A stretch of DNA of 64,000 nt, from positions 186,001-250,000 of the forward strand of contig NZ_JARUND010000001.1 of the NCBI RefSeq assembly GCF_036898825.1, in the 5' to 3' direction. This document shows positions 52,743 to 60,385 of this stretch, in pieces (position 1 is the stretch's first letter; each line of letters opens with the position of its first letter). The position numbers and the translations under genes are program-made. Below the pieces are notes generated by a model, which saw nothing but the letters and a program-made list of their open reading frames with translations, ran no database searches and had not been told where the DNA came from. Source of the stretch: Streptomyces sp. B21-083. Its GTDB lineage: Bacteria; Actinomycetota; Actinomycetes; Streptomycetales; Streptomycetaceae.

Positions 52743-54986
52743 CTACTCGCCGTTGTCGACGTTGGTGACGGTGCCGTCCTTGATGTACCGGGCGAGGTTG
52801 AGCTCCGGGGCGTTGAACTGCTCACGGACGCCCTCGCCCCACAGCACTTCCTGGGTGCCCTCCCACTTGACCAGGCCCGGGTTGATGCCGAGCTTGAAGC
52901 CGCCCGGCAGCGGCTTGCCGTCCTTGTACGGCAGGAAGTCCAGCGGGCCGGCGCCGTCGACCGCGTACACGACACAGTCGGAGAGGATCGCCACCGGGTA
53001 CTGCCCGGTGAACGCCGCGTGCTTGACGATCTTGCGGTGGAGGTTGATCCGGGTGCGGGAGATGACCGCCGCGCGGATGTCGGGCCGCCACGTCGGGCGG
53101 GACAGGGCCCGCCACGGCTCGCCCGGCTTCCAGCCCTCCCCGCGCGGGCGTTCGCGCAGCTTGCCCAGGCCGCCCTTGACCGTTGCCTTGACGGCGTCCA
53201 CGACGATCGCCAGCGCCGGGTCACGACTACGCCAGCCGTCCATCGCCGCTAGGAAGTCCGCCGGCGCCATGTCCGCGTCGACTCCGAGGTCGGCCATCGT
53301 GGCGAGGAAAGCGTCGCGCAGCCGGTTGTACCAGGAGTCCAGGTAACGGCCGTTGTCGTACCGCACCTGCGCCTCGATCGGCGTGACGTCGTAGCCGAGT
53401 TCCACCGCGTACGCCACGGTCGGCGTCGCGTACCAGGCCGGCCCCTCCGGCCGGTCACCCGACGGCGTGAACGGGCTCGGCAGCAGACTGCCGTCCAGAT
53501 CCACCCACGTGTCCTTGCCGACCTTCACCTTCGACAGGTCGACGTGGGACAGGTCCACCAGCCACGCGCCGGGCAGTTTCGGGTCGAACCCCGGCGCCTT
53601 GACATGCGTCGGCGCACCGAGGCCGACGATCAGTCCGTTGGCTCCGGCGGCGAAGGCCATGTTCACGTCGATGCCGACCAGGTGCCGCCGGGTGCATTCG
53701 GCGTCGGTGAGCGGGCGCGCCCAGTCGTACGCCTCCTCGAACAGCTTCTCCGCCGGACCGCGCACGTGGAAGCGCGGCAGGTCCTTCAGCAGCGGGTGCC
53801 CGTCCGGTGCCTCGCACGGCGCGCAGTCCACCGGGTCCTTGCCCAGGCTGCCGGGGTTGTGCTCGGAGTGCCGCTTGCCCGTCTCGTCGGGCTCGGAGGC
53901 TCGGGTCGGCGGGTGGAAGGCGGTCATCAGCTCCAGGCCGGTGACGGCGGTGGAACCGCGCGGGGTCATCACCCGGGACGCGTACACACCCAGGAGACGG
54001 GCGAGGTCCGCCGGCGCGAGCTGCCCGGCGTGGCCCCAACTGCGGGGATCAAGCGCGTTCCACGACGGAATGCACAGCTGCACGCAGTTGCGCTCCGAAC
54101 CCGTGGCGGGGCGGTAGATCCGCGCCCACGGCCCGAAGCCACGCTTCGTCAGCTTCCACTCCGCGCGGACCAGCTGCTTGACGACCTTATGGCCCTCCGG
54201 GATCCGGCCGGCGACCTTCTCCTCATCGGCGAAAGCGACCGGCAGGCCGTAGCGCTCCAGCGCCGACTCGGTGAGCACGATCAGCGGGTCGGCATCCTTA
54301 CCCGGACCAGACAGCTTCGCCTGCCCGAGCCTGGCCTCCTTCAAAGTCCAGTCCACCAGGGACGGGAGGGACTTCGCGGGCACGTCCAGGACCAGGCCAC
54401 CGACGCAGTACGCCAAGACCTGCCCGCCGGGGTCGACGTCCACGACCGCGAGCGGACCGTTGACGAAACGCGGATCCGTGCCGCCCGCCGGGGTATTCGA
54501 CGAGGCCGCCCTCCTCGAGGCCGGGCGCCGCAACGTCGACGTAGGCCTGGCCGCGGGCGCCGGACGCGACACGGCGCCCGGAGCGGTGGCGGGACGGGGC
54601 TGGGCGGCTTGTCCGGTCGTCATGACCGCAGCCTCGGACACCGGGCCTGCGGATACGGGCCGCGCTTCCGGCCTTGGGGCGGGAGCGCTCGCGAACGTCG
54701 CGGAACCCGCCGTGTCCTGCACGGGCGTTGGGGCGTTGGCAACAGCAGCGGGGTAGAGATCTGCGAGCTGCGTGAGCAGACGTGCGTACGCGTCCCGCTC
54801 GGGCGGCCTGGGCTCGGTCTTACCGGCCTCCCAGCCACTGACCGTCGCCCGCCGCACCGCCAGCGCTTCGGCCACCTCATCCAGGGTCAGGCCGTGCGCG
54901 GCACGCAGCCGCTTGCGCTCCGCCGGCGGCGGCAGCGGAGACCGGGACGCAACCAGCGCGTCGATCCGGTCGAACAGCTCGGACAT
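52743..54986 (-). CDS. tap: telomere-associated protein Tap
   Basis: 747 residues from ATG 54986 with AGGAGGTG five bases upstream. The N-terminal helix-turn-helix is LTLDEVAEALAVRRATVSGW, followed by a Pro/Ala-rich linker (about 90-170). The large domain includes GPLAVVDVDPGGQVLAYCVG, HLVGIDVNMAFAAGANGLIV, RYDNGRYLDSWYNRLRDAFL and YPVAILSDCVVYAVDG. Tap binds telomere 3' overhangs and recruits Tpg. Intact; makes an operon with tpg. Its presence implies a linear replicon. Confidence 0.95.
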   Translation of the reverse strand: MSELFDRIDALVASRSPLPPPAERKRLRAAHGLTLDEVAEALAVRRATVSGWEAGKTEPRPPERDAYARLLTQLADLYPAAVANAPTPVQDTAGSATFASAPAPRPEARPVSAGPVSEAAVMTTGQAAQPRPATAPGAVSRPAPAARPTSTLRRPASRRAASSNTPAGGTDPRFVNGPLAVVDVDPGGQVLAYCVGGLVLDVPAKSLPSLVDWTLKEARLGQAKLSGPGKDADPLIVLTESALERYGLPVAFADEEKVAGRIPEGHKVVKQLVRAEWKLTKRGFGPWARIYRPATGSERNCVQLCIPSWNALDPRSWGHAGQLAPADLARLLGVYASRVMTPRGSTAVTGLELMTAFHPPTRASEPDETGKRHSEHNPGSLGKDPVDCAPCEAPDGHPLLKDLPRFHVRGPAEKLFEEAYDWARPLTDAECTRRHLVGIDVNMAFAAGANGLIVGLGAPTHVKAPGFDPKLPGAWLVDLSHVDLSKVKVGKDTWVDLDGSLLPSPFTPSGDRPEGPAWYATPTVAYAVELGYDVTPIEAQVRYDNGRYLDSWYNRLRDAFLATMADLGVDADMAPADFLAAMDGWRSRDPALAIVVDAVKATVKGGLGKLRERPRGEGWKPGEPWRALSRPTWRPDIRAAVISRTRINLHRKIVKHAAFTGQYPVAILSDCVVYAVDGAGPLDFLPYKDGKPLPGGFKLGINPGLVKWEGTQEVLWGEGVREQFNAPELNLARYIKDGTVTNVDNGE

Positions 54987-55099
54987 AGAACACCTCCTGA
55001 CTCTCAGCCTAGCGTGAACCGTACGGATCGCGTACGCATAGCGCACCAATGACGCACCCTACTTCCCTGCATCTTCTCCTGAATCACTGAATATCAAAG

Positions 55100-55129
55100 T
55101 TGAAATAAGTCTCCTAGATAGCATATGAT
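55100..55129 (+). promoter_or_regulatory. sigma-70-type promoter for the RAMA-domain gene
   Basis: TTGAAA (55100-55105), an 18-base spacer and TATGAT (55124-55129), in an unusually AT-rich patch. The distance to the ATG at 55183 leaves a leader of about 45 bases, with GGAGA before the start. Confidence 0.6.
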
Positions 55130-55182
55130 CGAAGTCAAGCGAGGGGTCCGGGCTGGCCGGACCACCGTCAACGGGAGACCGT

Positions 55183-55602
55183 ATGCCTACGCTCAGCATC
55201 AACTTCGACTCAGCCGTCATCGCGCACCTGATGAGCGCGAGCGGCGATGACACCGTCCATGTCACGCTCACCCTCGGTACCGGGGACCCGACAGCATCAC
55301 CGGCGGCGAAGCCTGTGGTCCCCCACGGCCCGCTCGCCGATCTCATGAAGGCGGAGCTGCTGAAGGCGGGCACGGTCCTGAGGTTCCATCAGCGCCGGGC
55401 CAATCGATCCGGGCGGGCCGTGGTGACGCCCGACGGCCAGCTGGTCGTCGACGGCCAGGCCACTCCGTTCCCCTCGCCGTCCAAAGCGGCGGAGGCCGTG
55501 ACCGGCAACGTGATCAACGGGTGGACGCTGTGGCATGTAGAGGATGGCGGGCCCACGCTCGACGCCCTGCGCCGCGAGCTGGAGTCGCGCAAGGCGCAGT
55601 AG
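55183..55602 (+). CDS. RAMA-domain-like protein
   Basis: 139 residues from ATG 55183 (GGAGA five bases upstream). The N-terminal 50 residues are beta-rich (MPTLSINFDSAVIAHLMSAS). The C-terminal part follows the RAMA (restriction enzyme adenine methylase associated) pattern: ADLMKAELLKAGTVLRFHQR, AVVTPDGQLVVDGQATPFPS, PSKAAEAVTGNVINGWTLWH. RAMA modules occur with modification-dependent restriction and nucleotide conflict proteins. Here it stands alone, divergent from tap, with its own promoter. Confidence 0.72.
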   Translation: MPTLSINFDSAVIAHLMSASGDDTVHVTLTLGTGDPTASPAAKPVVPHGPLADLMKAELLKAGTVLRFHQRRANRSGRAVVTPDGQLVVDGQATPFPSPSKAAEAVTGNVINGWTLWHVEDGGPTLDALRRELESRKAQ

Positions 55603-55739
55603 CTGCAGCCCCTGATGCGGGAGTACGAGGGTGCTGCCCCAGCCGGTTCGTGAAACGCAACCCGGAGATGCAGGAATTCAAGCCGACCGTGCACGGGCGA
55701 GCAGGGCCGCCCAAGTGGCCGAACGGTGGCAGAAAGGAA

Positions 55740-56290
55740 CACCGGCCGCGCTGTCTGAACAGGCGAGCCTTGATGGGCTGCATCGGGTGATCCTCCCGAC
55801 TGTGGCACAGGGCGCCGTCACCCAGGCCCGACCGGTAGTGGTCGTCGCCGGGCAACTCGGGGCCGGAAAGGCCATGCTCACCGACCGTGTGGCAGCGGTC
55901 CTGGCCCGGCGCGGCGGTGCCGTGTGAGTCGGCCGGGATCTGTACAAAGCCGCTCCACCGTCACTGCGTCGGCGTCTTGGCGGCTGCCGTCCGTACGGCC
56001 GGAGCCTTGGTGCGTCCCGACACCGTGCGGTAGCAGGGCGCCGTCGAAGACCACGTCCGCGAGATGGGCTTCGACGCGGTGGTGGAGTCGGCACTCGCCG
56101 ACCCGGACGACTTCCGCGCCTCCCCCGGTCCCACCGGGCGGCCGGCCACTGGATCGAGGTGGTCGTGCTGGCCATCCCGGAGGCCCTGAGCCAGCTCGGG
56201 ATCGTGGACCGCTTCCTCGCCGAGCCGCCGACGGTGGGGGCCGGTACGCAGGGGCTGCTCGCCACGCTGGCTGTCATCGAGGTCAGCCCC
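55740..56290 (+). pseudogene. zeta-toxin-like kinase, degraded
   Basis: LHRVILPTVAQGAVTQARPV then VVVAGQLGAGKAMLTDRVAA is the P-loop of a zeta toxin, with Ala in place of the final Thr. It ends at TGA 55927. In shifted frames there follow GRDLYKAA, RPDTVR, EMGFDAVVESALADPDDF and GHWIEVVVLAIPEALSQLGI, then VDRFLAE and LLATLAVIE. At least three frame breaks and an in-frame stop show decay. No epsilon antitoxin seen. The bases between 55603 and 55740 carry only random frames. Confidence 0.7.
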
Positions 56291-56545
56291 ATCCCGCAAC
56301 GACAGATCAGCGGGGCCCTGGCCAGCTTCCAAGCGCTGCAGCGCCGCCCGTCCCGCGACCTCATCGTCGGCCAGGCGATGGATGGCCGCCACCTTCTGCG
56401 CGGGTGTCTCGGGTCGGCCCGGGCTCTGCCCAACGTACTTCTCGGCCAGGGCCGTCGTACAGCGCCGCACCTTGGCGTGCTCGTCCAGCGGAGGGGCGCC
56501 GATCACCTCGAAGCGCTCGGTGCCGTCCCAGCGGTGTCAGTCATA
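56285..56545 (-). pseudogene. fragment resembling DUF6192-type actinobacterial proteins
   Basis: The minus strand reads HRWDGTERFEVIGAPPLDEH, then SPGRPETPAQKVAAIHRLAD and DEVAGRAALQRLEAGQ. The order ERFE...PPLDE then P..QKV.AIH.LA.D..V resembles the middle of DUF6192 proteins of Streptomyces plasmids and prophages, recalled from memory. It breaks into the zeta-toxin remnant at about 56283. Confidence 0.35.
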
Positions 56546-56569
56546 GGGCGAGCGCTCAGGGAGACTCCG

Positions 56570-57462
56570 TCAGTCATCTGATGGGGAGAGCAACCGGTCG
56601 CGCAGTGCCACCGCGGCCTGCTTTACCTCGGGTGGCTGTTGCTCGTTGCAGAGCCGGTCGAGCTGGGCGAAGAATACGCGTGTCTCGTCTTGGGACGAGG
56701 CCGTCGGTTCTTCGTGCAGGGGGCCAGACGAGGCGTTACCCGTCTCGGAGTGGGGATCTGCTTCCTGGGGCGGTGCAGGCGGAGCTGTTTGTTGACCTTC
56801 CTGCGGCAGTTGACCGTAGATAAGTTCACGGATTGCATCCTCGATGGTGACGTCGGCTGTGCCACCTTCGGCGACGCGTTCTACACAGCCCAGGAGTAGG
56901 GCCAGTGCCGCTGTGCCGAAGACGCAGCGTTCCTTTGATGTATCGATGCTGACCAAGGCAGGATTGCCGATTTGGCGCAGCGCGTACCCGGATGCCAAGG
57001 CAGCGAGCATTCCAGCGAAGTCGTCCAGGGTCACGTCGGGACGCAGTCGTAGTCCGCGAGCGAGGAACATCTCCTGGTACACCTGCTTCCAGGGTTCCAT
57101 AGCGCCCTGGTGGTTTGCTGCCAGAGCCTCCTGGATCACCTCGTCGCCCTCGGCTGCGGCCGTGGCGACGAGCTCGAGGCGGAACGTCGGCCCGTCGACG
57201 ACAGTAGTCAGATCGTAGTAGCACAACCGATGAGCCGCCTCGACGAACTCCGGCCCTTCAAGGAGTCGTTCCGTGTCAGGGCCGATCCGCGAGTCGTATA
57301 GCGCCGGCTCGTGAAGCGACCACAGTCCAAAGCTGAGCAGGTCGGCGATGTAGTCCGAGTGTGACCTCCAACTGCACCGAAGAGTGGCGGTAGACCCCAC
57401 CCGAGGGAAGGGCGCCGGATTGTTGGCCAGGTCGGCCACGACCGTCCGCTGGGACAGAAAGC
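56570..57462 (-). pseudogene. hypothetical (TetR-C-terminal-like) gene, 3' part, split by IS3
   Basis: This is the downstream part of a gene starting at 59045. Deleting the IS3-family element and one AGC joins DNSLGRPLLS to FLSQRTVVADLANN in frame, restoring about 380 residues. The region FPRVGSTATLRCSWRSHSDY, then IADLLSFGLWSLHEPAL, could be DNA-binding. A helical domain (EALAANHQGAMEPWKQVYQE, RGLRLRPDVTLDDFAGMLAA) resembles TetR-type ligand domains, tentatively. The tail is Pro/Glu-rich. A GTG at 57439 could still start a shortened protein of 289 residues. Confidence 0.65.
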
Positions 57463-57489
57463 TGAACCGTTCCGGGTTTGATCGAGACT

Positions 57490-58430
57490 CTAGGTCGTGA
57501 CTGTGACCTGGGGTTTCGTGGCTTCGCTGTAGTACTTGGCTTCGTATTCGGCGGGTGGGATGTGCCCTATTTCACCGTGGAGCCGACGGTGGCAGTACCA
57601 GTCGACCCATTCGGCGGTAGCGAGTTCGACCTGCGAAAGCGACTTCCAGGGTCGGCGGGGCTTGATCAACTCGGTTTTGAACAGGCCGATCGTGGACTCC
57701 ATCAGGGCGTTGTCGTAGGCGTCGCCGACCGATCCGATCGACGCGGCGATGCCTGCCCGGTCGAGGTGCTCGGCGAGCGCGAACGATGTGTACTGCGAGC
57801 CGGCATCGGAGTGATGTATCAACTCGCCTTTCTGGTAGGGATGTTGGTCTCGGTCGCGCTGCCACAAGGCCATCTCGAGGGCGTCCAGGACGAGCCGTGC
57901 CTCCTTCGATGTGGCCGCTGACCAGCCGACGATGCGGCGGGAGAAGGTGTCCACGACGAAGGCGACGTAGACGACGCCGGCGAACGTGGTGACGTGGGTG
58001 AAGGCGGCGACCCAGCAGCGGTTCGGGGCGGGGGCGACGAAGTCGCGGTCCACGAGGTCCGGGGCCCGTTCCGCGCTCGCGTCGCGGATGGTGGTGATCA
58101 CCTTTTTGCCGCGGACCGCTCCGGTGATGCCGAGTTCGCGTATGAGGCGTTCGACGGTGCAGCGGGCCACCGCGACCTCCTGGCGGTTCAGGTGCCGCCA
58201 GATCTTCCGGGCGCCGTAGACACGGTAGTTGGCCTGGTACGCCTGGGTAATCAGGGTCTTCAGTTCGGCGTCGCGGACGGTGCGGGCCGCGGGCGCGGCC
58301 CGGCGTTTGTGGTGGGCGTAATAGGTGGAAGGGGCGATCTTGCAGTCGTGGTCGGTGAGGACCCGGCAGATCGGCTCGACGCCGCCGAAGCGGCCCTTGT
58401 GCTCGTCGATGAACGCTACGAGCGTGTGTG
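57490..58430 (-). CDS. IS3-family transposase OrfB, first catalytic Asp replaced by Ala
   Basis: Reads FIDEHKGRFGGVEPICRVLT, YRVYGARKIWRHLNRQEVAV (HTH_21), then PAPNRCWVAAFTHVTTFAGV, VYVAFVVDTFSRRIVGWSAA, LIHHSDAGSQYTSFALAEHL and GDAYDNALMESTIGLFKTEL. In the family the first catalytic Asp lies in W.ADFTHV; here the codon is GCC (Ala), one base from GAC. The second Asp (HHSDAGSQY) and Glu (ALMESTIG) are intact. The frame is otherwise complete, so the enzyme is probably inactive. It is fused to OrfA by a frameshift in the overlap 58416-58450. Confidence 0.9.
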
Positions 58431-58742
58431 TGGCCGGTCGAGCTCGGCCGCGAAGAAAGACGCCGCAGCCTTCAGGATGTCGTTCGCCCGCTTCAGCTCG
58501 GCGTTCTCCTTCTTCAGCCGCTTCAGCTCGGCCGACTCCTCCGTCGTGCTGCCCGGACGGGTCCCGGCGTCGATCTGGTCCTGCCGCACCCACTTGCGCA
58601 GCGTCTCGGTCGTGCCGATGCCCAGCTTCTGGGCGACCGCTTTCATCGCGGCCCACTCGGTGTCGTACTCAGGCCGCACCTCGGCGACCATCCGCACCGC
58701 ACGACGGCGCAGCTCAAGCGGGTACTGGGAAGGACGTGCCAT
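58416..58742 (-). CDS. IS3-family OrfA (helix-turn-helix)
   Basis: 108 residues: PLELRRRAVRMVAEVRPEYD, AVAQKLGIGTTETLRKWVRQ (HTH), then a leucine-zipper-like ESAELKRLKKENAELKRAND, ILKAAASFFAAEL. It binds the IS ends and, through a programmed frameshift, forms OrfAB. Intact. Confidence 0.92.
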   Translation of the reverse strand: MARPSQYPLELRRRAVRMVAEVRPEYDTEWAAMKAVAQKLGIGTTETLRKWVRQDQIDAGTRPGSTTEESAELKRLKKENAELKRANDILKAAASFFAAELDRPHTRS

Positions 58743-58792
58743 AACTCGATCCTCTCAAACGATCGAGTCCCTACCGAACCCGGAACGGTTCA

Positions 58793-59045
58793 AGCTCAAA
58801 AGAGGACGTCCAAGAGAGTTGTCATCTTCTGGATCGTTGAGCACTCTCTGCGCGCCGGGCCCCAGATGGCGGCGAATCAACTGCATGCCGGCGAGCACGT
58901 AGGCGGCGGTCACCGGATCGTTGGCCAGTCTCTTCCTGCTGAAGGGCGTGCGCCGGTTCATCCTGCGCAGCACACCAGAGAGGTCTTGGTTGTAGGGGTA
59001 GGACAGGTGGTCCTTGGGAGTTCGTTCCTGTTCCATGCGGCCCAT
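58793..59045 (-). pseudogene. 5' part of the gene split by IS3
   Basis: About 83 residues from ATG 59045 (ATG 59036 also possible): MGRMEQERTPKDHLSYPYNQ, then DLSGVLRRMNRRTPFSRKRL and PVTAAYVLAGMQLIRRHLGP. It runs to the IS3 target site, where the frame continues at 57459. The IS supplies a stop soon after the junction. Confidence 0.6.
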
Positions 59046-59659
59046 CGTCGCGGCAAGCAGCGCTGCGCAATAGCGCGCAGGTGCGCGGTAGTCGGCGCGC
59101 CCCCGCGCCCGCGCCTGCTCAACAGCGCCGACGCAACGCGCCCGGTGTGCGCAGCAATCGAATCGCCTACAAAAGTTCATACGCCCGGGACGATACGAAG
59201 CCAGCAGGGGGCTAGCGATGCTTGATCCGACCACCTCAGACTCTCCGCCCGCACCGAAGGGACATCCTCGCCTGGACAGTGTTCATCACGGCCGTGTCGA
59301 ACCTGATCAATGCGATCCACGGATGGTGGTAGATAGGTCGTGACCGGCTCGCCGAAGACGCCCTCACGGACCATCACGGGCAGCACCGTAGTGTCCAGCG
59401 CGACCACCCTCCGAGGGCAGTCGATCAGCACATGTCCGGCCCTGGCAGGCAGATTCCCGGCCCCGAGATTCCATGGTCGGCCCCAGCTGAGGCCGAGAGC
59501 GCCAGGCGCCGGCCCTTGCAGCATGCTGCCGCCGACCCTCGGGCGCCTGTGTGACTTACCGGCCGTACAGGTGAGCCGGCAGCAGATCGCCGAACACAGC
59601 GCGGGCCCCGCCCACTACGAAGATCACAACCTGTCCGTGATCTCCGAGAGGAGCCCGTC
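59046..59659. other. gene-poor stretch with a possible transposase scrap
   Basis: No intact gene. On the minus strand about 59315-59440 reads HVLIDCPRRVVALDTTVLPV, then MVREGVFGEP. The LDTT..PV segment resembles the first catalytic strand of Mu/TnsB-type transposases, but this is weak. The remaining frames look random. Confidence 0.3.
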
Positions 59660-60197
59660 GTGCAGCCCACCTGCTTCCATACCGCCAGCGCTGCCGCCGC
59701 GTTCTCCGCACTCGCCGCCCTGCTCTCCCCCGGCACTGCATACGCCGCAGCCCCCCGGCGACACCGTCGCCCTGCCCGTACGCCACGCCCTCCACGCCCT
59801 GACCGTCCAGACCGAAAACCGGACCGGGTACGAGCGCTCGAAGTTCCGCCACTGGGCCGACGCCGACCGCGACTCGTGCAACACGAGGCAGGAGGTCTTC
59901 CTGGAGGAGGCCGTCACTGCACCCGCCCAGGACGCCAACTGCGCACTGACCGGCGGATCCTGGTACAGCCCGTACGACGACACATACTTCACCCAGGCCA
60001 GCGCCCTCGACATCGACCACTTGGTCCCGCTCGCCGAATCCTGCCCCGGCAGCCGGCTACCGATGCACGTACGCCACCAACTGGATCGCCGTCAAACCCG
60101 ATGGAACCTGGCCGTCTAACCCGCCGAGCAGAACGCGCTCACCGAGGCCCTCACCGACTGCCCGAACAGCCCGGTCGAAGTCACCCTCGCCCGCTGA
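59660..60197 (+). pseudogene. secreted HNH (DUF1524-type) nuclease gene, broken
   Basis: GTG 59660 has GAGAGGAG upstream and opens a signal peptide (TASAAAAFSALAALLSPGTA, then YAAAP). A shift near 59755 leads to a second frame: PVRHALHALTVQTENRTGYE, FRHWADADRDSCNTRQEVFL, NCALTGGSWYSPYDDTYFTQ and the catalytic ALDIDHLVPLAE (DxDH). The centre is then deleted, and further shifts give YRCTYATNWIAVK, an in-frame TAA (60117-60119) and LTEALTDCPNSPVEVTLAR to TGA 60197. Non-functional. Confidence 0.75.
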
Positions 60198-60385
60198 ACC
60201 GGCCCCTGCCAGCCAGGGGCAAGCCTGGCCAACTGCCCGGCGCGTGCGTGACGCGCCGGGCGAGCCGGTGCAGATAGTCAACCGGCTCAGCGTCGGTCGT
60301 GTCTACCACGGTCCCATCCGATGTGTGTCCTGCAGCGGGCACTTCAAGAGCGCACATCCTCGAATGACGGTTGCGGCCGCCCGGG

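Larger units (their letters stand above)
57463..58792 (-). mobile_element. IS3-family element, 1330 bp
   Basis: Inverted repeats of 28 bp start TGAACCGTTCCGGGTT at 57463 and, inward, at 58792, matching at 22 or more positions and ending GACTC. A 3-bp AGC duplication flanks them (57460-57462, 58793-58795). Contains orfA and orfB on the minus strand. Confidence 0.93.
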
